Shown: piece by piece, positions 11,900 through 21,307 of the stretch
Position numbering within the stretch: position 1 is the first letter of the stretch
Layout of the letters: each line of letters starts with the position of its first letter
From: Psoroptes ovis
Lineage: Eukaryota; Arthropoda; Arachnida; Sarcoptiformes; Psoroptidae
Length of the DNA: 64,000 nt
Assembly (NCBI GenBank): GCA_002943765.1
Contig: PQWQ01000006.1
Coordinates: 496,001 to 560,000 of the forward strand
Direction: 5' to 3'
Translations under genes and position numbers: made by a program
Notes under the pieces: generated by a model
The model's input: the letters and a program-made list of their open reading frames with translations, nothing else
What the model was told of the DNA's origin: nothing
The model's database searches: none

Positions 11900-13517
11900 A
11901 TGAAATCAATACATAATTATGCAATGATTATGAATTATTTGATTTCATTTCTAATTATTGTAAACCATGCTTATGGAAAAATATTGATAAATCAAAACAA
12001 TAACAATGCTAATGTACAATTACATGATGCCATTAAAAATTCTAATAAAAATAATGATAAAAATAAAATAATCAATAGTCTTGAATCAGATCCACTAGAT
12101 GTGAAAATTTTGATCGATCAAATTGGACAATTTGATGTTTATTTAGTGTAAAGAAGAATTTCATTTTTGAAGATTTTCTTATTAAATTCAATTTCATTTT
12201 TTTTTTCAAAAATTTCCAGTAATCAACCGAATGAAACTGTCGTCGTTTCATTAGAATGTGAAACTACGCCTTGTAATACATTTGATTTGAATATTGAACC
12301 AATTCAATTGACAAAAGATAATTATCGTAAAACAATAAATTTTACAGCGAAAAGAGCTGGACATGATTTGATTTTATTCAAATTTAATAATACTCATATA
12401 AGGTAAGGAGTATTTATATTGTTTTGATTTTAACAAAAAAAATTAATTCAAAAATTTTCATAATCTTTATCCCTTCATCATTCATCAATCCATCAAGTGA
12501 TGAGCGTGCATTCACACGTATACGTGTTGGTCGCAGCAATTTTTGGACAATCTTAAGTCAAATATGGGGTTGGGGCTATTTTTTCATTTGGTCAGCATCT
12601 TTTTGGCCACAAAATATAACGAATTTTCGAAAAAAATCTGTAATCGGTCTCAGTTTTGATTATACCATGTTACATTTTACCGGTTTCCTTTATTATTCAA
12701 TATTCAATTGTGGTTTATATTTTTTTCAAACAATTCAAGATCAATATGAAGAGAAATTTCCGCGTAGTGAAATACCGGTCGAATTGAATGATGTTGTTTA
12801 TGGTTTACATGCTGCATTTACAACATCGATAACATTCATACAATTGTTTATTTATGAAGTTTGTAATCTTTGAACACTCATTAATTCATTCATTTTTACG
12901 ATACCTTTTCTAATATCCTTTTCAATCAATAATCATAGAGAGGTAATCAACATTTTGCATTGATATCGAAACTATATCAAGGAATCGTATGGTCAATCGG
13001 TTTATTATTGATAATTTTACAATTTTTCAATATCATAACATGGCTTATGATCATTTATTATTTTTCATATCTTAAATTGACAGCTACTTCATTGAAATAT
13101 TTACCACAGGTTAGTGATTGTTATCTATTTAATGTTAATCTATTGTTTTTATGATCATTTGGAATTTTTGATCATCATTTTCGATCGTTTGATTTTTTTT
13201 ATTGGAAAGGTTTATTTCAATTTCAAAAGAAAATCAACCACTGGTTGGACAATATGGATGATTTGGTTGGACATAACTGGAGGAACTCTTTCAATACTAC
13301 AAATGTTGACAATCGCTTATAATTATGGTACAGCATTGACAATCATTGATTATTTAAAAATTTTAATTTAATTCATTAATTTTTTAAAGATGATTGGAGG
13401 ACATTATTAGGTAATTTACCAAAATTAGGCCTAGGTCTTGCATCGGTAGTCTATGATTTAATCTTTTTGATACAACATTATATATTATATAGGCATTCAA
13501 ATCAAAATTGTAAATAA
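11900..13517 (+). CDS. CTNS: Cystinosin, lysosomal cystine/proton symporter, 402 aa
   Basis: Exports cystine from lysosomes together with protons. Exons: 11900-12147, 12220-12402, 12498-12858, 12939-13109, 13210-13327, 13390-13517. All phases agree (1209 nt). The N-terminus has a signal sequence and an Asn-rich glycosylatable lumenal part. It is followed by seven membrane segments with two PQ-loop regions. Recognisable segments are QIWGWGYFFIWSASFWPQN with GLSFDY, then LKYLPQVYFNFKRKSTTGW, WLDITGGTLSILQM and the C-terminal LGLASVVYDLIFLIQHYILY. The donor of exon 3 (GAA|GTTTGT) is weak but is required by the YE-RG alignment. The lysosomal GYDQL-type C-terminal tail of vertebrates is not present; the protein ends SNQNCK. 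Human cystinosin is 367 residues, so the extra length is N-terminal. The stop overlaps the AATAAA poly(A) signal. Confidence 0.93.
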
Positions 13518-13527
13518 AAGCTTTATT
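13513..13527. terminator. Palindromic two-way poly(A) signal for convergent genes
   Basis: AATAAA at 13513-13518 serves cystinosin (+). TTTATT at 13522-13527, which is AATAAA on the minus strand, serves the converging helical/mucin gene. Together they form the palindrome AATAAAAGCTTTATT, only 26 bases from the stop codon of the minus-strand gene. Confidence 0.6.
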
Positions 13528-13552
13528 TTATTGAAATATTTTTGTTGTTTCA

Positions 13553-14410
13553 CTAATCAAATTTGATATCATCAGAGGTATCTGGTCCATTTCTGTGTCG
13601 GCTGGCATCTAACGAATCGTTGTTGTTTATAGCCATAGTTCTGTGATTGGTGTCGTATCTACGGTTTCTTTTTGTCGTCATTGTTGGTTCGGTTGTTGTG
13701 GTCATCGTTACTTCTGTTGTTGTTGTCCATGTCGTTGTTGGTCTAGTGGTCGCAGTTGTTGTTGTCGTAGGTTCTGTCGTTGTAGTTGTTGGTTCAGGCG
13801 TTATTGGTCTTGCGGTTGTGGTTGTTGTTGTCGTTGTCGGTCTTGCGGTCGTAGTTGTTGTTGTCGTTGTTGGTCTTACGGTTGTAGTTGTTGTTGTCGT
13901 TGTTGGTCTTGCGGTCGTAGTTGTTGTTGTCGTTGTTGGTCTTGCGGTCGTAGTTGTTGTTGTCGTCGTGGTCGTATTATCTTCTGTCAATTCTTCAGCC
14001 TCTTCTAACCATGGTTTATAATAGACAAGAATTTTTTCAATCTTCCATTCATAAAATTCAATATTATGATGATGATGAAAATGATATGCTAATTTATCTT
14101 TAAAATGCATTAAATCTCTAACAAAATGAATAATTTTATTTTTCAATGGTCCACCTGGCAATTTATTCAATACTCTTTCTCCTCGATTAATATATTCATC
14201 TGTTTTCTCTATTATTCTATGAAAAAATTCATGAAAATCTTTTTCCGATGCTTGGATATTTCTGCATTCAACATCATCTTCAATTGAAATTAAATGAAAA
14301 AAAATTAAAATTTACATTATCAGATTCTAACACAAATAATTACTTTGATGAAATAAATTCATCGAAATGAATGTTGTTAAAATCAAACAATTCAATATTT
14401 GAAGTTTCAT
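13553..14410 (-). CDS. Secreted helical protein with Thr-rich mucin-like tail, group 5/21-allergen-like (copy A), 263 aa
   Basis: Exons: 14410-14344 (67 bp, signal peptide) and 14277-13553, phase 1, with a 66-bp intron. Residues 1-22 are a signal peptide. Residues about 23-118 are a charged, helical domain starting near an invariant Cys (N-D-V-E-C) and ending PWLEEAEELTEDN. Its length, helix spacing, small first exon and motifs such as E-Y-I-x-R-G-E-x-V-L recall the three-helix group 5/21 allergens of dust mites. That link is inferred and moderate. After it come about 95 residues dominated by Thr, with five TTTTTTTTARP-type 11-mers, which are likely O-glycosylated, then a basic C-terminus. 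The helical part is almost identical to copy B, so the tail is the recent novelty. The exact role is unknown; a gut or secreted mucin-like protein is plausible. Confidence 0.72.
13806..13970 (-). repeat. Coding 33-bp minisatellite, five units
   Basis: Five tandem 33-bp units (starting 13806, 13839, 13872, 13905, 13938), each encoding eight Thr plus Ala/Val-Arg-Pro on the minus strand. Units differ by single bases. Because the unit is a multiple of three, copy-number change keeps the frame. Open frames on the opposite strand here are artefacts of the repeat. Confidence 0.9.
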
Positions 14411-15447
14411 TTTTTTCAAATTTAATTTTTTTAATTTTTTGATGAATAAATTTGATTATTTTTCAATTTCACAGTTTAAAATACAGATTTAATCGTTCAA
14501 TGATAATTTTCAACAATAAAAATTGATTTTCATCTCTCTAAATAGTTTTAAATAGTTTTCATTCATTTTTTTAAAATTGATTGAAGTGGCAGTTTTGTTT
14601 TTTCTTTTAATTTCACCAAAATTATTGCCACTAATAAAAATAAATCCGGTTTGGAATAAAATCGAGAAAAAAAGACAACAACACATCGATCCGGGATCCC
14701 AGATTTTTGAAAAAAATATTCCTAATACGATTTACGTCAATCTTTCACATATAGTGAAACCTATGACCTACGAAAAAATCATTGAGACATTGCCATTCAT
14801 TTACAACCTAAAATAATATGATTTCATCGAATAAAAACCTTCATTATTTTCAAGTGTTTTGATGTTTTGATTCCATTTTTATTTTTAGAATGAAATCATC
14901 TTTTCAAATGGTTATTAAATTGATTTCAAAATTAAAAAGAAAAATATGTTCTAAGTCATTATACTTAAATCTACAATAGAATTTCGTGTTAAAAATTGAA
15001 ATTGATTTTTATTTCATTAGAACATAATTATCATGGTGATGTTCAGTTGAATTTAATGAAATTGCAAATATTTGTTATTTTGTCATGTCTATGTTGTTGC
15101 TGATAGGGTGAATAATACCGCTTTTGTTGACAAGATAGCTTGTGTTGACGATTTGATTTGGTACATCTATAGATTTTTATGAATGCCGCTGAATATTTTG
15201 AATATCCGTCTGTAATCGTACAGAGTTTGATAATTTGGTGATTCATGTTCGTTTTTTTCTAACTTGACAATGACAAACATTTTTTCTAAATAAAAACACG
15301 TTTCTTTATTAATTGATCAAAAAAAATGTGTCAATGTGTGATCAATGTGAAAAGATCATTTATTCATAATTCTTAATAAACTTCTTGTCTGTTTATTTCA
15401 TCGTAAATAATTTCTTAATTGAACATCAATCGTTGTTAATCGATCGT
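14411..15447. other. Intergenic spacer of the helical-protein cluster (duplicated)
   Basis: Most of this spacer (about 14440-15130) is similar to the spacer upstream of copy B (about 16000-16910), including the stretch with ATCGATCCGGG and the ATCTCTCTAAAT block. It contains the 3' relic of a copy-C-like gene near 15060-15130. It is duplicated flank rather than an independent gene. Confidence 0.65.
15014..15135 (-). pseudogene. 3'-end relic of a copy-C-like helical protein gene
   Basis: Closely matches 16785-16908, which is the 3' flank and last codons of copy C (shared AGAACATAATTAT, GGTGATGTTCA, ATTTGTTATTTTGTCATGTC and ATACCGCTTTTGTTG). Homology stops near 15127, so only the terminal codons and 3' flank remain. 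It marks the edge of a tandem duplication. Confidence 0.6.
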
Positions 15448-15966
15448 TTAGTTGCTTGACCGAATCGTCGTGGATTGCCAATCCATCGTGTGTTCGTTAA
15501 CATCCGTCTTTGGACTTGTTGTCGTCGTGGTAGTATTATCTTTTGTCAATTCCTCAGCTTCTTCTAACCATGGTTTATAATAGACAAGAATTTTTTCAAT
15601 TTTCCATTCATAAAATTCAATATTATGATGATGATGGAAATGATATGCTAATTTATCTTTAAAATGCATTAAATCTCTAACAAAATGAATAATTTTATTT
15701 TTCAATGGTCCACCTGGCAATTTATCCAATACTCTTTCTCCACGATTAATATATTCATCTGTTTTCTTTATTATTCTATGAAAAAATTCATGAAAATCTT
15801 CTGATGCTTGTATTTTTTTGCATTCAACACCATCTTTAATTGAAATTGAATGGAAAAAAATTCAAATTGACATTATCAGATTCGAACACAAATAATTACC
15901 TTGATTAGATGAATTCATCGAAATAAATGCTGTCAAAATCAAACAATTTATTATTCGGAATTTCAT
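15448..15966 (-). CDS. Secreted helical protein, group 5/21-allergen-like (copy B), 150 aa
   Basis: Exons: 15966-15900 (67 bp) and 15833-15448, phase 1. Signal peptide of about 18-20 residues, then D-G-V-E-C and the same roughly 95-residue charged helical domain as copy A; the 80 residues before the tail are almost unchanged. The C-terminus is short: six Thr, then SPKTDVNEHTMDWQ..., with no 11-mer repeats. Neighbours are copy A downstream and copy C upstream on the same strand, with similar flanks, so this is a local tandem family. The group 5/21 allergen resemblance is inferred from helix layout and gene structure. Function is unknown. Confidence 0.72.
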
Positions 15967-16861
15967 TTTTTTCAATTAATTTTATTTCAATTTTTCGATG
16001 AATGAATTTGATTATATCTAAATTTCACTATTTAAAATACAGAAATAATCCTTTAAAGATAATTTTCAAAAATAAAAATTGATTTTCATCTCTCTAAATC
16101 GTTTTAAATAGATTTCATTCATTTGTAGACTGATTGAAGTGGCAATTTTGTTTTGCTTCCTTATAATTTAACCAAAATTATTATCAATAATAAAAATAAA
16201 TCCGGTTTTGAATGAAAATCGAAAAAAGACAACATATCGATCCGGGACCCAAGATTTTTGAAACAATATTCGTAACACGATTTACGTAAATCTTTCACAT
16301 TTGATCGTATTCAAGCAATTAACCTAAGAAAAAATTATCCAAACATTGCGATTCGTTCGATATCAAGATTTATAATGATAATATATTATGATACAGTGTT
16401 GAAATCAATGTAGAAGATGATAATATAAATAATAATATAATAATTTAAAATAGGGACAATTGACAAATAATATTGACAATTCAAGCTTGCTTTTATATAC
16501 TTTCTAAAACCATCGATCAAATATATGATGACTAATGAATAATCAACCCATTAACACCATTCATTTACAATCTAAAATAATATGATTTTATCGAATCACG
16601 AATTATTATGCATCATTTCCAAGTGTTTAGATGTTTTGATTTCATTTTTATTTTTTTTTAGATCAAATCATCTTCTTTTCAAATGGCTATTCAAGAGATT
16701 TTAAAATTTGAAAGAAAAATATGTCTGAGTGATTATTTTTCATTTCACCCCAGATTTTTGTGTAAAAATGAAAATTGATTTTTATTTCATTAGAACATAA
16801 TTATAATGGTGATGTTCAATTGAGTTTGATGAAATTGCAGATATTTGTTATTTTGTCATGT
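15967..16861. other. Intergenic spacer between copies B and C
   Basis: Parental-looking counterpart of the 14411-15130 spacer. It includes an AT repeat patch near 16400-16450. No gene of its own is seen. Confidence 0.6.
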
Positions 16862-17367
16862 CTATGCTGTTGTTGCTGATGTAGTGAAAGATACCGCTTT
16901 TGTTGTTGATACATTGTCTTTTGTTAATTCTTCAGCTTCTTCCAACCATGGTTTAAATTCGTAAAAAAGTTCTTCAAGTAACCATTCTATATTCTCAATT
17001 TGATAGTGATTCAATGAATCATTTTGTAATGCGTCTCTGAAATGAATCAATTTTTTGACAAAATTTTCGATTTTAATTTTCATTGGTCCATGCCGTAATT
17101 TATGCAAAACATATTCACCACGTTTAATATATTCATTTGTCTTGTCCATTATTCTTTGATAAAATTCATCGTGATCTGCCTGCGGTTCATTAATATTTTT
17201 GCATTCACCATTATCTTTAATCGGGATTAAATATGAAAAAAAAATTTCAACAAAGATTACAAAACGAATATCGTAAAATATAGTTAATATGGATAATTAC
17301 TTGAATAAAATATAATCATCAAAATGAATGAAGTTAAAATAAAACCACTGAACCATTGATATTTCAT
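16862..17367 (-). CDS. Secreted helical protein, group 5/21-allergen-like (copy C), 139 aa
   Basis: Exons: 17367-17301 (67 bp) and 17214-16862, with the same exon size and phase as copies A and B. Signal peptide, then N-N-G-E-C, a helical domain with TNEYIKRGEYVLHKL and the conserved PWLEEAEELTKDN block, and a short Ser/Thr tail (VSTTKAVSFTTSATTA). It is the most diverged member: it lacks the His run and differs in the middle helix (FRDALQNDSLNHYQIENIEW). It is probably the oldest copy in the cluster. Family assignment as for copies A and B. Confidence 0.7.
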
Positions 17368-17965
17368 TTCTATCTTTTTAATTGAATTATTCAATTCAAT
17401 TTTTTCAACAAAATGATTATATTTTATCAAATTTGACAATTTAGAATTGAAATTTAATGGTTGATGGATAATTTTTTCAATTCTTAAGAGCATTCCTTTA
17501 TATACAAGTTTGTCTGTTTTTTGAGTGATCAAAGTGTAAAAAAAAAATTTGTTTATTTTAAATTTCGATCATGAATCATAAACAATAAACAATGAATGGG
17601 AATAATGGAATAAACAAATCCGGTTCTTGTTTACTCTTGGAAATCGTAAAAAAATGGAATCGCATTCAATTCATTTGTGACCTGCGTGAATAGCAACCAC
17701 CTGTTGATTCCCAATATTTTTTCGATTCGAAGGAAGTTTTCTATGAATCAATTTATCTTGAAAGAAAAAAATTACAGCAATTCAACCAATCATTTTCCCT
17801 TCATTTTAATTTAATTTTTTTTATTTGATAGAAAATCACATTCGGTACACAATAGAAAAATTTCAAGTGTTTTGTTGTCGTGATTCGATTCAATTAAATT
17901 TTTGTCATTCTATCAAATTGCCATTCTTTCTCATGAACTTGTTGAAATTAAAGATTTTCAAAATC
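17368..17965. other. Intergenic, between divergent secreted-protein clusters
   Basis: AT-rich sequence upstream of copy C (-) and of the duplicated block with the C2-like genes (+). No supportable gene. Confidence 0.5.
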
Positions 17966-18489
17966 ATAGAAAATAAAAATATATTGAGTCCAAAGTCATT
18001 GAGATGATCGATGATGGCATTTTTTTTTCTTTGGTGTTGCAGCTTATTATTAACTTATACCTCCTTGAAAAAAATATATGCTTGGGATTTTGACATTTTT
18101 CAAACATTAACATATACGAGATGTAATCGAATAATCATTTTCAATGATTTTATTTTTCTTCTAGATTTTTATTATTGTCATTTGCTTTTCATTTGGAACT
18201 TATACTCATCCAATTAATGTAATCGTATCGCTGTTGACATGTTTTGTTTCCATAATAAGTATGATTGATATAAATAAATATATAGATAAATAAAACAATA
18301 AAAAAATTGAAAATTGATAATCATTTATAACTTTTAATTAAAGCAGACTAATTCATTTCTCATTGATTGTCATATTTCTTCAAAAGGCGTTTATCAATCA
18401 TTTTCGGATTTTATTGTAATCCACTTTCAAAAGCTATACTTATTTCGTCTACAATTTCAATTTCTAGTGTTTAAGATAATAAAATTTAG

Positions 18490-18498
18490 TATATAAAA
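18490..18498 (+). promoter_or_regulatory. TATA box of C2-like gene copy 1
   Basis: TATATAAAA 110 bases upstream of the ATG, conserved at the same place in copy 2 together with the surrounding sequence. Confidence 0.55.
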
Positions 18499-18599
18499 CT
18501 TAAAAACATTAAATATTCTTCAATTTTGTTTGTATGTCGATTTTCTTTCTATTCTATTTAAAGTTTCCAGGCTCACACAATAAACAAAAAAAACCAACC

Positions 18600-19362
18600 A
18601 TGAATTATTATTCATTGATTATTCTATTTGCAATTCTTGTGCCAATATACGCCGATACACAAGCACAAGAAGAATGTCGAAAATTACATCATGAAGATAT
18701 TGATCCATCAGGCACAAATTATACTAGTTATAATTGTCGATTGAATTGTAATGTTCATGGAAAAATTCATGTTCACAATGTTAATGAAGGTCGTACCTGT
18801 TTGGGTAGTTATGTATGCTTTTACTTTCTGTTTTTCTAGGATATTTATCAAAACTTTTCTTCTAGGTATGTCAAAATGGTGAATGTAGAAAAGATCGTCG
18901 AGATTTTGGTCATATCGATGTTGAAGTGATTTCAGCATCATTTAATGAAGAAGCTAATGCATATGCTACTGTTTGCATCTCTAACAATTCGATGCCAGTA
19001 CCTGTGAGTATTTGAATAAAAAAAGATCATCTTTTCACTTCTTATCTGGTCAATTGAAGCTCCCATTAAAAGATCGAAAGGAATGTATATCATGTTCGAC
19101 ACAAGTACAAGAGAACACCAAATATGCTCAATGGAATGAATTGTGTTCAAGTGGCTATGTATTTTTTAGTAATGCACGTGTTACAATAGAAACATGGAAT
19201 TATTATGGCACCAAAAATAATGTATTTTTAGGAGGTATCACATTGACTATCGAGGAATTGATCAATCATGATAATAATCACCGAAAAATCAATTTAGCAA
19301 TGACTGGCGGTCGTTATCCTGGACAATTAACTACACGAATTACTTTTACACAATGTAATTGA
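18600..19362 (+). CDS. Secreted six-cysteine module + C2-like domain protein (copy 1), 217 aa
   Basis: Exons 18600-18812, 18866-19003, 19060-19362, all phase 0, with introns of 53 and 56 bp. Signal peptide 1-18 (cut near YA-D). Residues 26-78 form a six-cysteine module with C26, C46, C50, C67, C73, C78. It ends NEGRTC-x5-VC-x2-GEC, like tick ixostatin/evasin-type salivary peptides and ADAMTS cysteine-rich regions. Residues about 85-210 read like a C2 beta-sandwich (HIDVEVISASF, NAYATV, KYAQWNELC, ARVTIETWN, FLGGITLTI). The calcium-loop Asp residues are mostly missing, so binding is probably calcium-independent. It is likely secreted; target unknown. The combination is unfamiliar to me. The tandem neighbour at 20377 is its paralogue. 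Confidence 0.75.
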
Positions 19363-19500
19363 TTATTTCGATTATAATCAAAATATTTTCTATTTCATGA
19401 TTCAATTGATTGAATATAAATGAATTATATTATTCAATTTTGAAAAAATGTGAAAAAATAAAATAGAAATTTTAAAAAAATTTTCAAATTAACGATCTAT

Positions 19501-19710
19501 AGATGACGTTCATGGATAACTAAAAATCATCGTGGTAATGGATCATCAAGCATTGATAATGCATATGAAACAGATGTTCACAATGCTTGACATTAATCTA
19601 AATCATCAGACTGTTCAACAGTCATTGTATCACCTTAAGTATGATGAAAATTGAAATATTTCTCATTTTTCGTATCTAAACTTCGGTACACCATTCTCAT
19701 AAAATGCTTG
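19501..19710 (-). pseudogene. Relic of the carboxypeptidase Q 3' end
   Basis: Nearly identical to the last exon end of CPQ at about 21280-21490 (includes GCATTGATAATGCATATGAAACAGATG-type sequence encoding the C-terminal SYALSML region). A TAA stop at 19637-19635 replaces the Gln of the HHTQGD metal-site motif, and a short deletion removes part of the GVPIGSLD region. There are no upstream exons, so it is dead. It was created by the tandem duplication that carried the C2-like gene. Confidence 0.8.
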
Positions 19711-20255
19711 ATATAGAAAATAAATAGTTATTGAGTCCAAACGCATTGAGATGGTCTTTGATGGCATTGTTTTTCTTTGGCGTTGTAGCTTATCATTACA
19801 ATCAATTATTATTAACTTATACCTCTTTAAAAAAATCTATGCTTGGGATTTTGACATTTTTCAAAAATTAACATCGACGAGATGTAATCAAATTATCATT
19901 TTAGATGGTTTTTATTTTTCTTTTAGATTTTTATGATTGTCATTTGTTTTTCATTTGGAAACTTATACTCTAACAATTAAGGCAATCGGATCGTTGTTTA
20001 CTTGTTTTGTTTCCATGATAATTGTTGTTTAATATACACCATTCGATATTGATAAATGAAACAATAAAAAAAAAATCTTGAATTGAAATCGATAATCATT
20101 TATGATTACTAATTAAAGAAGAGATTTTTTAAATTGTTATATTTCTTCAAAAAGCGTTTATCAATCATTTTCGGGTTTTATTGTTATCCATTTCGAAAGC
20201 TATACTCATTTCGTCTACAGTTTTAATTTCTAGTGTTTTAGATAATAAAATTTAG

Positions 20256-20264
20256 TATATAAAA
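20256..20264 (+). promoter_or_regulatory. TATA box of C2-like gene copy 2
   Basis: TATATAAAA 113 bases upstream of the ATG, in sequence matching the copy-1 promoter. Confidence 0.55.
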
Positions 20265-20376
20265 CTTAAAAACATTAAATATTTTTCAATTTTGTTTGTA
20301 TGTCGATTTTCTTTCCATTTTATTTAAAGTTTCCAGGCTCACACAATAAACAAAACAAAAAAAAAAAAAACCAACC

Positions 20377-21141
20377 ATGAATTATTATTCATTGATTATT
20401 CTATTTGCAATTCTTGTGCCAATATACGCCGATACACAAGCACAAGAAGAATGTCGAAAATTACATCATGTAGATATTGATTCATTTGGTACAAAATATA
20501 CAAATGATAAATGTCGATTGAATTGTAATGTTCATGGAAAAATTTATATTCACAATATTAATGAGGGCCGTTCCTGTAAGAGTAGTCATGTAAGTTTTTT
20601 CCTATTTTTCGTTTTACTGGAGCATTTATGTGAACTTTTTTCTAGGTATGCCGTAATGGTGAATGTCTGGGAGATGTTGGCCATATTGATGTTGAAGTGA
20701 TTTCAGCATCATTTTATGAAAAAGCTAATGCATATGCTACTGTTTGCATATCGAACAATTCGATGCCAGTATCTGTAAGTATTTGAATAGAAAAAAAAAT
20801 CATCTTCTCACTTCCAATCTGGTCTATTCAAGCTTCCATTAAAAGATCGGAAGGAATGTATATCATGTTCGACACAAGTACAAAAGAACACCAAATATGC
20901 TCAATGGAATGAATTGTGCAAAGGTTCAAGTGGCTATTTATTTGTTAGTAATGCACGTGTTACAATTGAAACATGGAATCATTATGGCGCTGGGAATAAT
21001 GTATTCTTAGGAGGTATCACATTGACTATCGAGCAATTGATCAATCATGGTGATAATCATCGACAAATCCATTTAGCAATGACTGGCGGCCGTTATCCTG
21101 GACAATTAACTACACGTATTACTTATACACCAAATAATTAA
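20377..21141 (+). CDS. Secreted six-cysteine module + C2-like domain protein (copy 2), 216 aa
   Basis: Exons 20377-20589, 20646-20774, 20833-21141, all phase 0, with the same gene structure as copy 1. The signal peptide is identical to copy 1 and all six module cysteines are kept. Differences from copy 1 are a three-residue deletion after NGEC, a two-residue insertion (KG before SSGY) and scattered substitutions; the C-terminal Cys is lost. Many changes alter residues at the surface of the C2-like part. This copy ends 166 bases from the stop of CPQ, with which it converges. Role unknown; a secreted salivary, gut or cuticular factor is possible. Confidence 0.75.
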
Positions 21142-21307
21142 TTCCATTATAATCAATATATTTTCTTCATCATGATTAAATTGATTGAATTTATGATAAA
21201 TGAATTAAATTGTTCAATTTTTAAAAAAATGTGAAAAAATAAAATAGAAATTTTAAAAAAAATTAAATTAACAATCGATAGATGACGTTCATTGACCACC
21301 AAAAAAA

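Larger units (their letters stand above)
17966..19710 (+). repeat. Tandem duplication unit 1 (about 1.75 kb)
   Basis: Matches 19713 to about 21490. It begins at ATAGAAAATAAA and contains the upstream region, a C2-like gene and, at its right end, a copy of the 3' end of carboxypeptidase Q. Similarity extends through promoter, exons and introns. Confidence 0.8.

Noticed and set aside
13643..14021. Two plus-strand open frames rich in Cys or Val
   Set aside because: Antisense of the Thr-rich minisatellite; open only because of the repeat unit.
14577..14816. 79-codon plus-strand frame
   Set aside because: Falls in the duplicated spacer; the matching spacer near 16130-16380 does not keep the frame.
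17825..18217. Small plus-strand frames upstream of the first C2-like gene
   Set aside because: The duplicated counterpart near 19750 has different frames and lengths, so they are not conserved coding sequence.
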